Assembly: GCA_917880885.1 (NCBI GenBank)
Contig: OU862915.1
Span: 39,316,676-39,380,675 of the forward strand
Direction: 5' to 3'
DNA length: 64,000 nucleotides
Origin: Limnephilus marmoratus
Taxonomy: Eukaryota; Arthropoda; Insecta; Trichoptera; Limnephilidae
The notes below the pieces were generated by a model. The model was given only the letters and a program-made list of their open reading frames with translations, had not been told where the DNA came from and ran no database searches. This document shows positions 1 through 11,716 of the stretch, piece by piece (the first letter of the stretch is position 1; the number at the start of each line of letters is the position of its first letter). The translations under genes and the position numbers were made by a program.

Positions 1-120
1 TCCATAACTGAAGGCGAAGTCAGTTCGAATCCTGCACATTCTAGTTTTTTTTTTTTTTTTTTTGGAGATATCTGAAGCAAGTCAGTTCGAATCCTACACT
101 TTCTTAAAGTTTTTTTACAC
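1..120 (+). repeat. Two diverged tandem units with T-runs, probable LINE 5' UTR
   Basis: A segment containing AGTCAGTTCGAATCCT occurs twice, about 60 bp apart (near 20-35 and 80-95). Each copy is followed by a T-run, and the first run is about 20 nt. The core GTTCGAATCC resembles a pol III B-box, but the flanking bases do not form a T-stem. The position directly before LINE ORF1 suggests 5' UTR monomers. The true 5' end of the element may lie outside the window. Confidence 0.4.
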
Positions 121-180
121 ATCTTTCAGAAGCTTTTACTTTATTTTTTTTTAACCATAAATTAAATATTATTACACAAA

Positions 181-927
181 ATGGATTCTCAAGCGTATAT
201 AAAAGTGGCCAAAGATGCCGTAAATATACTTACTAACATGGTAATGGACCCCAACAGTAAATTTACTAAAGAACACATAGCAAAAATAATCCCAAAGACT
301 AATGAAATACTGGGAACGATTGCCGGTATGGCTGCCAGAATGGCAACTCTCGAAGGTGAGCTGAACGCTTACAAAAGCCAACCACCGCATCCTCAGCTTC
401 CTTCAATTACCAGTGCAGACGTTTCTGGAATATCAGAAACAATAGCTGAAATGGAGGAGAGAAAAATACGTGCCAATAATATAATAATGTTCAACGTTCC
501 TGAGAACACGGCTACATTACAATCGGACTGCATAAATGAAGATCGGAGTCAAGTTTCCAATATACTCCAAAAAGTGGACAATATTGACACCACCCACCTA
601 CAAATATATAGGTTGGGACGAAAAAATGCTGATAAAACTCGCCCTATCAAGATTGTACTTTCAGATTCGAACCAAGCCAAACTTGTGCTATTGAAAAAAA
701 CAATACCTCTGGATAAAAATACTATTAAAATAAAACATGACCTAACCGTACTGCAACGTCAACAAATTACAAGTTTGTGGAAGGAGCTGGAAAATAGGCA
801 AAACAATGGAGAAACCAATTTAACTATAAAGTACATAAATTCAACACCCAAAATAGTTTATTCACTTCCAAAAAACTCGTCAAGCCGTCATCGAGAAGAC
901 TCTACTACCAGAACGTCAGAGGTTTAA
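181..927 (+). CDS. LINE ORF1 protein (nucleic-acid-binding chaperone type)
   Basis: This is an intact 248-residue ORF with an ATG at 181 just after the AT-rich leader. Family knowledge: ORF1 proteins coat LINE RNA and help form the cytoplasmic RNP. Residues ~40-65 are alanine- and glutamate-rich and could be helical or coiled. Residues ~95-175 (RANNIIMFNVPE onward, then QIYRLGRK and KTRPIKIVL) match the RRM-like region seen in many insect LINE ORF1 proteins. I see no CCHC zinc knuckle, which Jockey ORF1 often carries, so the protein is short for that clade. The last ~130 bp overlap the open ORF2 frame, and the stop TAA is at 925-927. Confidence 0.85.
   Translation: MDSQAYIKVAKDAVNILTNMVMDPNSKFTKEHIAKIIPKTNEILGTIAGMAARMATLEGELNAYKSQPPHPQLPSITSADVSGISETIAEMEERKIRANNIIMFNVPENTATLQSDCINEDRSQVSNILQKVDNIDTTHLQIYRLGRKNADKTRPIKIVLSDSNQAKLVLLKKTIPLDKNTIKIKHDLTVLQRQQITSLWKELENRQNNGETNLTIKYINSTPKIVYSLPKNSSSRHREDSTTRTSEV
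870..876 (+). promoter_or_regulatory. Candidate -1 ribosomal frameshift heptamer A AAA AAC
   Basis: In the ORF1 frame the codons here are CCA AAA AAC (868-876), so A AAA AAC sits in the canonical X XXY YYZ phase. Slipping back one base enters the frame that is open from 798 and encodes the ORF2 endonuclease. That frame has no ATG before 1128, which lies inside the endonuclease. Downstream, CTCT near 899 could pair with AGAG near 920, but I see no strong pseudoknot. Confidence 0.5.
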
Positions 928-3746
928 GGACAAAGCTGAATGAATTTAGGATAAATGCCCCAATTATTTCACACGATGTCATCGCTCTTACGGAAACCTG
1001 GCTAGAACCGTCGATCCACTCAGCGGAGCTCGGTCTACCCTTTCATCAGGTCTACCGGCTCGACAGAAGTATCAACACTAGTTCCAGATCCAGAGGTGGA
1101 GGGGTTCTTATAGCAGTCTGCAAAAAAATGTCCTCAAAAGTGTTAAAAACTAAAAATCGTGATGTTGAACAAATTTTCATTGTGGTAAATGATAAAAATC
1201 AAAACTACGTCATTGGTTGTGTGTATATTCCTCCCTCAGCTAATATATCTATGTATAAAAAACATTCGGAAGATGTTGAACTTTTAAAATCAAAATATAA
1301 AATACATAAATTCATCATTTTTGGTGATTACAATCTTCCAAATTGTGATTTCAACTGTATTGATTCCCAATCAATAACATTATGCGAAAGGGAAATCCTA
1401 GACATGTCAATATTTCTGAATCTCACCCAATTTAATAATGTGCATAATTTGAGTAATCGCCTACTAGATCTTGTTTTTTCAAATGAAGAGGACATAGTAG
1501 TTAGTAAAGCATCAGAATCCATCCTTCCCATAGACAATCATCATCCTCCACTGTCAGTAATAATTCCTAACAATGTAAAAAGAAGTATTATACTAACAAG
1601 TTCTAGTTATAACTTTAAAAATGCCAATTACGATGAAATTAATGAACATCTCAGCAAAGTGGATTGGTCGTTTCTCGAGGAAAGCGATGTGAGCTCTAAC
1701 ATAGATTCATTTTATTCCAAAATAAATGCCATTATCGTAGATTGTATACCATTAATTGAATATAAAGAATCAAAGCATCCAAAATGGTTCAGTAAGGAAT
1801 TAATCCAACTAATAGCTAAAAAAAAAAATTTACATAAAAAATATAAAGAAGAGGGATCCCTTCCAAATTATACAGAGTTCAGTAAAATAAGAAAAGAATG
1901 CAAAAAATTGTCAAAAATCTGCTACAATAATTATATAAATAAAGTAGAAAATTCAATAAATGGTGACATAAAACATTTTTGGAATTTCACAAAGTCTTTG
2001 AAAAATGACGACGTTAGTGTACCCTCTAACATGTGTTACGAAAGAAAAAGAGCCAACGACACTCAAAACGTAGCTCACCTATTTGCAGACTTTTTTAAAA
2101 GTGTTTATATCCATGACCCAACAACATTCAAAGATTGCTCGCCAACTTTTTCCTCGGATCATTATTTAAATTTATCTAATGTAATAATTGAATATAACGA
2201 TGTACTGACTCAGCTAAAACAACTGGATCAAAGTAAGAGCGGTGGTCCTGATAATATCCCACCTGTTTTCCTAAAGAATTGCGCCACCACTCTTGCATAT
2301 CCACTACATTTTCTTTTCAACCAGTCGTTACAAACTGGAAATTTTCCTGAAAAATGGAAATACAGTTTCCTCACCCCGATATTTAAAAAAGGAGACAAAA
2401 ACGAGGTGAGCAATTATAGACCGATCTGCCTTTTATCAACCATCCCAAAATTATTTGAGAAACTTATTTTAAACAAAATCATCCACTGTATCAAGCCACT
2501 AATTTTACCTAACCAACATGGTTTCACTTCAGGAAAATCTACCTTGTCTAATCTTTTAATTTACCAAAACTATATATCCGAATCCATGTCTAAGAAGTTA
2601 CAAGTTGATTCAGTCTATACCGATTTCAGCAAAGCATTTGACAGGGTTAATCATGATCTCTTGTTAAAAAAACTTCACAAATTAGGAATAGTAGGGTATT
2701 TATACGAGTGGTTTAAAAGTTATTTAAGTAACAGGCAATTAGCCGTTAAAATTGAAGGCTTTACTTCATATAAATTTATCGTTACCAGCGGCGTTCCACA
2801 AGGGTCACATTTGGGACCAATTTTATTTTTGATATTTGTGAATGATGTTCTTACTATTTTCAACGATGTCCAAGTTTTAATGTTTGCGGACGATATGAAA
2901 ATATATAAAGCTATAAGAAATATTAATGACTGTCAAACATTGTGTAATAATTTGTTTAAACTTTTTGTTTGGTGCCAAGAGAACTATCTACAACTAAATT
3001 TAAGTAAATGTCTTATTATGAGATTTCATAGAATAAAAAATCCAATAATTTATGAGTACTCCATTAATGATGTAGTGCTAACAGCTGTAACCGAGGTGAA
3101 TGATTTAGGTGTAAACTTTGATCAAAAACTGAAATTTATAAATCATATTGAAATTACATCAAATAAAGCTTTGAAAATGTTGGGTTTCGTAATAAGAATT
3201 TGCAGTCAATTTAAAAATATTCAAACCATTAAAAATTTGTACATGTAATTGGTAAGGAGTCAAATCGAGTACAACTCGACAGTATGGGCACCTAGTTATG
3301 CTAAGCATTCACTCACGATAGAAAGAATTCAAAATAAATTCTTAAGATATATTAATTTCAGAATGGGTATCACAAGTGAATGTATCAACTATGATTATCT
3401 ACTATGTCAACTTAATTTATTAAAATTGTCCGAACGCAGAATAGTATATGACCTAACATGTTTAAATAAAATCATAAATTCAGTAATTGACAGCCCTGAA
3501 CTATTAAACTTGATTTCCTTCCATATACCTCGCAATTCAACATCGAGGCAGTATCTACCATTCTATTGTGACAACTCCAACACAGAATCACAATTGTATA
3601 CCCCCATTTGCCGTATACAAAATTTGGGTAATGACTATAAAGATGTTGTTGATATATTTAACACATCATTCACTAAATACAAACAAGTCTTAGTAGAATT
3701 TATATCTAAAAGAAGAACAACAAATTTAATTAATCCAACTGAATAG
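876..3746 (+). pseudogene. LINE ORF2: AP endonuclease plus reverse transcriptase, one nonsense codon
   Basis: ORF2 would nick target DNA and reverse transcribe the LINE RNA at the nick. The frame is open from 798. The endonuclease starts at YYQNVRG (903), followed by ALTETWL (984-1004), GGGVLIAV, GDYNLPN (~1323) and the terminal DNHHPP box, so the catalytic landmarks are present. The RT has YRPICLL, TDFSKAFD (~2618), SGVPQGSHLGP and FADD (2883-2894, the active site). TAA at 3246-3248 interrupts the frame. The same frame continues at 3249 with LVRSQIEYNSTVWAP, the usual post-RT segment, and stops at 3744-3746. The first ATG (1128) falls after the N-terminal endonuclease motifs, so it is unlikely to be the native start. 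Confidence 0.9.
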
Positions 3747-4027
3747 CTCTGCTTCGAATCATTTCACGTGTACTTTACTTTTCTCAGTCTACATCTTTTT
3801 CCATCTTGCATGGTGGAGTATTTTGTTTTTATTTCAATTTGTTTTTTATTGTATTTTTGTTTTAGATTTGGTTATGATTTTGATTTTGTTTTTGTTTTGT
3901 TTATGTATTTGTTTTTTTGTTTTTTAAAATTTTGTTATGCTTATTTAAATTTAGATGTTCTTTGTAAAAAAAAAATGCATGTAAAAGCCCAGCCGGGCGT
4001 GAAATTCAATAAATAAATAAATAAATC
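3747..4027 (+). other. LINE 3' UTR and AAAT-repeat tail
   Basis: This stretch is T-rich and non-coding. It ends with CCCAGCCGGGCGTGAAATTC and then about 20 bp of AATA/AAAT repeats. Short-repeat tails in place of poly(A) are typical of several insect LINE clades. Confidence 0.75.
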
Positions 4028-5573
4028 CTATAGATGAATGTGTTTGTATCTTTTTAGCATCGCCATTTTTCGTTTCAGCTAGTTTCAAATGACAACGGTG
4101 CTAAAGAAGTTTTCATTTCAAATTTTTTATCTTTAAATGCAACTTAGGCATTTGTCCAGAGATTTTTGCTCTAATTTACTGGTCGTATTTTATTCAATAT
4201 TTTTTCAATTTTCGTTTAATTATTACCGTTATTTTTTAATTTTGTCGCGCTCCCTCTAACTACATATTTATAAATCTCCCTTTCAAACCATCTTCTTATT
4301 TTTGAACATTTACCACGGAATCTTAAGAGGGAATAACCAGACAAAACTGGAAATATGTCATATTTAAATAAAATTTTAGACGTATTGACTCCTTTCCACA
4401 AAATATAATAAATTGATTTCGAAAGACTGTTCTTTTGTCTAGTAAAGCTATGTTTTAAATTTTGAGAAAATATGTTTATTTTTGGTACAATAAGGTTTTA
4501 ACCGTAGGTCGTTGGATGATTTGTAAAATTTTCAAACAATATTTTATATTATACAACACACATTTCAAATCACATTATCATGCAGTAAAATAAATCAATA
4601 AATTATCTGGGAAAGCTATGTTTCAGAATTTTAATTTTAGCTTAAATAAAATCATTTGACAAAAGATCCGCACACGTGTTTTGTGACGAAAATACTTCAG
4701 TTTGTCTATTTATTTACGGTCTTACAAACTAATATATTTAAGATTTTTTTACATTCTTATTTTGCTAAGATATTATTGAAAAATTATAAATACTTATGAT
4801 CAAAAAATAATTACAAAAAGTACATAGTTTTAATAGTTTTATCATCACGCGTCTCAGCATTTTCGAATGTAGGTACAAATTAAAGCAAATTTTGAATGAA
4901 ATAAAATCAATATTGAGTATTGAAAAAACGCTGGTACGGAGAATAATTAATCTTTTTCATTGGAACCGACCTGTACGATCGTAAGGACATCTTTCGACGA
5001 AATATGAATTCTCGGCCGCTGGCTGGTTCGGCCTTACCAACTCCGAATTTGGCCCGGTTTACATCTCTCCCACAGAGTTTTCTGTCATTATAAAATATTA
5101 AATGAAATATCAATTCAGATTATTGTGAAAGATTTTCGATTTCACATTTTAAGCGGTACAGATCATCTGCGGTATTTACTGGAAAATATTAAATAAAAAA
5201 AGAGAAGAGCTCAAAATATTCTCAAAAATTAATTTCTGTATCGGGGGCAACGATTAGGTTCACTCTCGAAGATGAAATTATTGGATGAGGCAGATTATTC
5301 GCCAATTATATAAATAATTGGTCGATTTACGTAATAATAATAATAGTAACTACGTTTTATTATATTTTCATTATTTTATACGCTTCGTAGAACAATAAGT
5401 CAGTCATCATGAAGTTGTTGGTTAATTTGACGGAGTAATATTGATTATTAAAAGATTTTTTCGACTTTTTAAAGATCAAGATATGAAATGAAAGATTTGA
5501 TTTTTTGTAGTAAATCCACGTGTTTTCAATTTGAGAGGTGGGTATATGGTAAATACCTATATATACCATTTAT
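4028..5573. other. No recognised feature
   Basis: This is AT-rich sequence with short, scattered ORFs of fewer than 70 codons. I saw no transposase or polymerase motif, terminal repeat or RNA gene. Confidence 0.5.
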
Positions 5574-5876
5574 GGATAACCAACAGCGACTGGCCACCTC
5601 AAGTGGTTCGCTACGTTTGGTGACTTAGAAGGGGTGCCCGAGTTCTAGGAGTGAGGTTTGTCTAGGTCTTGGCGGCCAGTGCGTTTGCCCACCTACTGCT
5701 TGGCGGGCCGGATCGGAAGAGATTGATTGAGGGAGACCTAAAGGAGTGGACTCGTACGTCCGTCACTCTTAGACACATTGAGCCCCAGATTCCTACCCAC
5801 CCCTTACCTTTTCCATCCCAGAACTTCCTTTCCACATAGCATCCCCAAAGCTGACCCGTGGAGTTAATGTAGCTCA
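5574..5876 (+). mobile_element. SINE-A copy (degenerate)
   Basis: It begins with GGATAACCAACA and carries the family landmarks GTGGTTCGCTACGTTTGGTG, GGTTTGTCTAGGTC, CCGGATCGG and CCCCAGATTCCTACCCACC, ending GTGGAGTTAATGTA. The 3' CCCTGAGG hairpin is deleted in this copy. SINE-A is my name for a ~370-bp family with at least eleven copies in the window. Confidence 0.75.
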
Positions 5877-5879
5877 CAT

Positions 5880-5965
5880 TTTTATTTACATTGTCCCCAA
5901 AGTAAATCATTTCTCTCGGGGCCTTCATCTTCTTTGAGGATGCTGGGTGAAGGGTCTTTTCTCCA
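5880..5965 (-). mobile_element. SINE-A/LINE-B 3' tail fragment, opposite strand
   Basis: Read on the minus strand it shows AAAAGACCCTTCACCCAGCA followed by GGCCCCGAGAGAAAT, the shared tail of the SINE-A and LINE-B families. It meets the previous copy tail to tail and abuts a Tc1 relic. Confidence 0.55.
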
Positions 5966-6245
5966 CCTTGGCAATCTCCCTTGTCTTGAGCTCTCACAGA
6001 TTTTTAAAGGGGTTCATTTCAGGGGAATTCCCTAGACAAGGTAAAACCTGCACGTTTTTTTCAGCAGGAATGCAGTGACAGTCATGGGTTTATGGCAGGA
6101 TGCGGAATCGTTCAAAAATACGTACTCCTGGCCACCAGGAAACCATTCTTCGATTTGAGGCAGCAACGGATTTTCCAGTATTTATCTGTACTGATCATGC
6201 CTTTTGGTCCTTTGCCTAATGTGGAGGCACCCCATCATATTCGAA
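5966..6245 (-). pseudogene. Tc1/mariner-type transposase fragment
   Basis: On the minus strand one frame reads FLNDSASCHKPMTVTAF, which corresponds to the second catalytic Asp block (QDNAPCH-like) of Tc1 transposases. After a single frameshift another frame reads VLPCLGNSPEMNPFKNL then ELKT, the WPGNSPDLNPIENLW-like block. The expected Glu of NPIE is Lys here and the Trp is a stop, so the enzyme would be dead. Upstream parts (helix-turn-helix, first Asp) were not found, and no terminal repeats were recognised. Confidence 0.7.
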
Positions 6246-9136
6246 GAGATTTTATTTTTATTTATTTTAGAGAAAGTTGACAGCAAATCCGAGATTACAA
6301 TATAATACAATATTAAGATGTTAATTATGCCAATTATGAAGAAAGGAGGGAGTACAGCTCGATCTTTAAGAAAATCATTTTGAAGGTGGTAGGAAAAATT
6401 TTATGCCGCATAAAGGGGAGAATATGGACTGAGAAAGGAGTGTCAAAAAAATACACGCGTCCCAAAATAGGATAGTAGAACAAGTAGGGGACGCTCGGGG
6501 ATTTTTTTGTCGAAATGCTTGTGTCAGGTTATGTCAAAAGTCGGAACTACAGAAGATTATACAAGAATGTGAATGATCATGGATGTGTGGCGGACTATCC
6601 TCAAATAAGCTGATATTAGATGTTACCGTTTAATGTGTAAACCGTACCTACTAGTTTTACTGAAATTAAAAATAATTAAAAATAATTTTTGTTAAAAAAA
6701 ATTAATATAATAGTCTAGTAGAACTTTGTAACCGATAAAAGATAGCAGCCAAATAAATATTGAAATTGAGGAAAATATTGGTAATTCTTAATTTGAAAAT
6801 AATTTGACAAAAAGATGGAGAATAATCACATGGTTAGAGTGTTGTACCGGTATGTGATAGGACCTGGGTTCAATCCCCAGCTGCGACCGTTAGCTTTTTA
6901 TTTTTCTATTTCATGTTTCGTTTAGATTTATTAATATTATCTTCTTCAATTATAAAGAAAATAAGTGTTGGCTAGCAAACAGAGCAAGCGACGAACAAAT
7001 TGCAATAAATATATCAACAGCTACTTCAAAAATCTTAATGTTTTTATTAATGATGTAAAAAAATTGATTGATACTACCACCTGAACTTCAAATGGAAATC
7101 TTGATTGATTGACATATTCATTGGGTGAACATGATTATCGAGCATTACATGTTTTTCAACACCAATCATGTCATCTGAAGGACGTATTATAAATTCAAAA
7201 TAATTAATGAAATACAAAACAACCGAAATGATTGTTGCAATTTAATCACCTCGATATCAAAGATTTTAATATCTCAACCTTTTATACATGGCTTACTTAC
7301 AAAATTCTAATGTCGAAATTAGTGAATCTAGCTGTACAACTTCCGCCAGTCCAACTATTGATTGATTTTTTCGAAAGATGAGTTTTTGTTTACCAAGCCT
7401 ACAAATTAATAATAAAAAGTTAACTTGCTTATGAAATTATAAAGTGATTTCACTCTCACTTTCCAATTACGAAATCTTGTCGAATTCCTAATTTATTTGA
7501 CTTTACAAATGGCGTTTATGATAGTTAGTACTAATTTCACCATTTGGAAATTATACAAGTTTTATACGTGCAATACATTTATTAATATTAATTTTAAATT
7601 CAAACAAGTCGAGAATCATCGACGATATTAGAACAATGCATACAAAGAATGATGCGACCAAAAAAGGTTTACAGAGACAAAATACAAAGCGAAACATTTC
7701 AAAAAGCTGACACAATCAAAAATAATTAACAAAAAATTCAGCAAGAGATATACGAATAATACCAAAACCAAGTACGCTGATTGAATCCAACAAGGATTAC
7801 GATGCGAAGAGGCACAGGAATACTGGATTAACATTATTCGAAGCCTTACTTCTCAATCAGTCTCCTACCGAGGAATGAATCACATTTAGGAAAATACATA
7901 TTCTAAACAAATCCTGGTACCATTGAAATATAAAATTTTGCTTTTGCTTTCCCAAACACGTTCATTCCAGAAAATTTTATGGATTATTTTTAAAATATAT
8001 ACCAGGATTACATAATAGCATTTACAATAACATATTATGTTCCCAATTATGTTCTCTGCGTGCAGGCTGTACCTAAATTTCGCTAATAAACAATAAACGG
8101 TGGTGTTAATCCCAAATCCCAAGTGACCTTCCAGGTAGGTATGGTCTAGTATATTTTCTACATTTTTACACAGCATCATGTACATTGGTCAAATGTATTG
8201 TGTATATAGTTGTGATATAGTGATCGTCAAACCTGTGGATGAAGTCTATTACAATAGTTTGTCTAGTCAGTAGATAGAAGCAAGATAGAGCTTTGTAGAA
8301 ATGTATCATAAATTTGTCCGAAAATGGCACCATCCAAATAGTATTATCATTATCGACAAAATAGGCAAACAGGTGTAAACAAGCATTCACAAAGTAAACA
8401 AGATTTTAAGAATGATAAAACAAGCAAGAACAATCTCTCATGCAAAGCTGGACATAGGTCTACAGACTGCGGACTGATGCAACGTGACATATTTGACAAG
8501 AAAACTTCACAATGGCTAAATAGATATAGAAGCAATAACAGAACAGACTCCATGATGGTACAACCAGGTAAGCCTTGAAGGATGAGAACGGATACCAGAA
8601 CACTGACAAAAAGGACTAAACCCTGAAGCAAACAGACGTACTTTAAAAAAACAACAAGAATTTTCAGAACAACAAACAGACCACACGCTATTAAATTCTT
8701 ATCAGCGTTGTAATCTGCATTAATGTTTACTGTTTCTCGAGCAACGTCGGGTATTAATTATTAATGCAAGTCTGTCTATACAGAACAAGGCAGATTTTAC
8801 GAGCGCATTAATAATTGAATGTATTATTATAAATAATGCACACCGTTCATTGAAATTAATGAATGGCAAAAAACATCAAACCTCTATTCAAATGTGGACA
8901 TAAACACCTACTTATAAACGCGGTGTAAACGTAAAGAGCAGCGTAAGGTCGGAATTGTGAAAAACTTGTTGGTACGGTTAAAACGGCATTAAACGAGGCT
9001 TAAAGCGTATAAGAATCTAAATAATAAGGCGGCTATTGTTTTATGGATATTCTAGTAGATCAATACCAGGGACGTGCGTTTCTCTACGACCAAAGGTAAA
9101 TTGTTTGTAGATTTTCAAATTTGGTTATGAACTACT
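6246..9136. other. No recognised gene; one tRNA-like segment inside
   Basis: AT-rich, with only short ORFs (the longest about 100 codons, at 7886-8185 and 8350-8631 on the minus strand) that show no recognisable motif. The tRNA-like segment at 6814-6888 is listed separately. Confidence 0.4.
6814..6888 (+). repeat. tRNA-derived sequence (pseudo-tRNA or SINE head)
   Basis: A perfect 5-bp T-arm, CTGGG-TTCAATC-CCCAG (6864-6880), contains the B-box. Upstream, CATGGTTAGAGTG resembles a D-arm/A-box. The putative acceptor halves (6814-6820 and 6881-6887) match at only about 4 of 7 positions, so this is not a working tRNA. Confidence 0.5.
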
Positions 9137-9335
9137 AATTCCAGAAGGACTCCCTCGGAACTTCGCCTTGCATCCCGATGGGACGCATGTTTTTATACTT
9201 TCATTACTGCTGGAAAAACTGACCCCCAGATTTCCACCCACTTCTCATCCTTTTTCCTTCCCCGAACTTCCTCCCCTTCTTAATTATTAATTATTTTCTT
9301 CAGGGCCACCTGTGTGAAGCTAACGTAAAAAAACA
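9137..9335 (+). mobile_element. SINE-A copy, 3' half, degenerate
   Basis: Recognisable blocks are CTTCGCCTTGCA, GACCCCCAGATTTCCACCCA, TTCCCCGAACTTCCTCC, and the terminal TTATTTTCTTCAGGGCC and GTGTGAAGCTAACGTAAAAA. The left strand of the terminal hairpin is lost. Confidence 0.65.
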
Positions 9336-11325
9336 CAGCTTTTCCGCTTTTATGGACTGCACGCTACTGATCCATAATAATCTTTTCGAATGCTAATTAC
9401 GTGCATATTTTAATTAACATAAGACATTTCCATTCCGAGGTTGCATTCTACATAACAAATCCATTGTATGTATAACTTTATTACTGTCGTATAAAATATA
9501 TAATACATATTAACATTTTTTAATATTTATATTTTGAAGATTCGGATAACACTGCAAGTATACTGGTGTCAGCAACATTTAGAATTTTTTTCTTTTTAAA
9601 AATCCCATTACGATTTTGACGTCCGAAAAGGTAAAAAAGTTTTGAGAAAAGAAATGACCACCACCTCGACAAGGTTCGTGCCTAGAGTAGGCCGACGAGA
9701 CACGGTCAGCTCCACCGTCTCAGAAGTTCAAACAATTCTTGAATTCTCTACAAAAAGGGGACATATATAACTTGATGGAAGCATCTTCCCCAATATGGAC
9801 CCCATACTTGGAGTAAGTGTGTTCTTCAGACCAACTCAAAATTCAAGCCATAAGTTTGTTTTCCGAAAAGCTGTGCGTTCTTCACAGGGCTAGCATATTT
9901 TTCATCGGTGACTAGTTGCCGACCTTGGACAAACCTCAAGTATACGTCCAACAGTTTAATTTAGAAGCAATCTCTGAGTGGGAGTAAAAAAATATTCATT
10001 TAACCTATTTGACTATTTGCACAGATGACTCAGAAGAGGGCAATCATCCATTGTCAACAGATCAATTAACATCAATATTGCACAAACGAAACGCAGACCA
10101 GCGGATTATGTATTATAGGTATAAAGGAATGCCTGGTGCAGGAACTATCAAAATTGATCTCGTTAAACAAGGGTATATTACGCATTCATAGATGATGTCG
10201 GCAACACGTCTTGGAGAAAAGGCTCCTCCTTTTGGACTTACCCTGTCGGAATTCTTCCCAAATTTATTCCGAGCTTCGATCAATTCCTAGTACCTTTGAA
10301 AATAGAAATCCAAATCAACCAACTTTAAATCCTTTCCTTCAGCCTTTTCCTTAACTTTCGTGACAACTTCACCTAAATATACACACTTCCCCTCGCCTTA
10401 CACAGACAGTAAACCCATGTGAGTTTTCTTGAAGACATTTTCTAAGATCCCACCGTCATAACTCCTATACACCTTATTTTTACTTGCTACTCATAAACTT
10501 TATAAATAAATCCTTTATTTATTTATTATTAACTCTTTTTTTCCCGTACAAAAGAATGGTACTTTATAAATTGGTTGAGAGATGAAATGTGTTTATTTAT
10601 TAAAGTATAGTGTCAAATTACAAAGCCCAAATTTTCGTTTGAGGGTTTGTCTTCAATGGTTAAATATTACTTTCAGTGACAATAAACTAGGTTCATTTAG
10701 GTTAGGTTAGGATTTTTTATTGTTCTGCTTTGTAACTGAACATTCTGTAATATGGCTAGTGACAGTACAACTAATTTTTGGTAACAAGTGTAATGTATTT
10801 TATTCGCAGTTAGTTTTTTTATCGTAAATTTCAAGCGAACGTGGATTAGAAAAAATACATTTTTTGTATCACAACCAATTATATTACATTATTGTCAATG
10901 TTGGCATCCGTAACATTATATATTTGATGCATAATGCAAGCGAATTGGAGTGTCTCTCTTAACGTGGGCGTTGAAGGAGACGTCTGGTCTGTGATGAAAG
11001 GCATTGCCTGAGACATACGTTGGGTAGAATCATTGACAGTCGTTCGGTTTTGATACGTGGTGAATCAACCGGCATCAAAATGTTGCGAGACAAGATTGAT
11101 TTGTGATTAGTATGCAAAAATTCAGAATAACTGATTAAAAAATTGTTGAAAAATATCGAAGCTAAACAAAGTGAATGTTTTAAAGAAAATAATGTGTAAA
11201 GGCGTAAAGATTTCGCCTTTGCGATTTTATCCATCATCAAAGATAGATCCCGCAATATTTGCGTAGAGTATTGGCATATTGCAAGTGAAACCAAGGGAGC
11301 CTCATATGTCTTAATAGGAGGCTTC
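9336..11325. other. No recognised feature
   Basis: Contains one 60-codon ORF at 10009-10191 (+) preceded by a CAG acceptor-like context, and one 111-codon ORF at 10959-11294 (-). Neither resembles a family I know. A single (TTAGG)3 run lies near 10696. Confidence 0.4.
10009..10191 (+). other. Unassigned short ORF, possibly an exon
   Basis: This 60-residue ORF has mixed, non-repetitive composition (it includes DDSEEGNHPL and RYKGMPGAGTIKID). TTTGCACAG just upstream could be a splice acceptor. No homology is recognised and chance is a real alternative. Confidence 0.15.
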
Positions 11326-11716
11326 TACTAATATCTACAGGAATTCCAAAAACTGAAAAAATCGAACTAATTAATATCTATGAGAACCAAAGTGCTGAAG
11401 AATATCTACAGCTCAAACTGCTGACTAATATCTATGAGAACCAAAGTATTGACGAATATCTACAGCACTGGCAGAGGTTGGATTTGCAATTATGTATAGC
11501 ATATTGGAATAACGTAATATTGCGTATGCAGTTTAAAAAACTTAATTTATGTAATTATGTATGTAAAAATCCCTAATATCGAACTATTGGACCCATTTAG
11601 CTGATTAGTCCAACCTTAGCTCTGTAGATATTAATCAACACTCTGAAGTTCGTAGATATTAGTTCAACATATGAGCTGTAGATATTCGTCCGACATACAG
11701 GCTGTAGATATTAGTA
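11326..11716. mobile_element. 391-bp foldback/MITE with TACTAATATCTACAG termini
   Basis: Perfect 15-bp terminal inverted repeats lie at 11326-11340 and 11702-11716. Further copies of AATATCTACAG or AATATCTATGAG lie inside the left arm (to ~11465), and CTGTAGATATT or close variants lie inside the right arm (from ~11625). Such arrays are typical of foldback-like DNA elements. No ORF. Confidence 0.75.

Larger units (their letters stand above)
1..4027 (+). mobile_element. Non-LTR retrotransposon (LINE), Jockey/CR1-like, nearly full length
   Basis: The element has the two-ORF layout of Jockey/CR1-type LINEs: ORF1 with an RNA-binding-like protein, then ORF2 with an APE-type endonuclease and a reverse transcriptase. 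A T-rich 3' UTR follows and ends in an AATA/AAAT short-repeat tail at about 4008-4027. ORF1 is intact. ORF2 has one in-frame stop, so the copy looks young but cannot transpose on its own. The 5' boundary is not certain. Confidence 0.9.

Noticed and set aside
1..60. tRNA gene suggested by GTTCGAATCC
   Set aside because: No T-stem, anticodon arm or acceptor; the motif is repeated with T-runs and fits LINE 5' UTR monomers better.
8425..8475. Plus-strand frame with SCKAGHRSTDC, reminiscent of a CCHC zinc knuckle
   Set aside because: The first Cys is missing and the Cys-His spacing is one residue short; the frame is interrupted nearby.
8350..8631. 93-codon minus-strand ORF rich in Leu and Cys (possible membrane protein)
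   Set aside because: Composition follows from an AC-rich complementary strand; no start context, homology or neighbours support it.
10696..10711. (TTAGG)3 as a telomeric repeat tract
   Set aside because: Only three units; such short runs occur by chance and do not show a telomeric origin.
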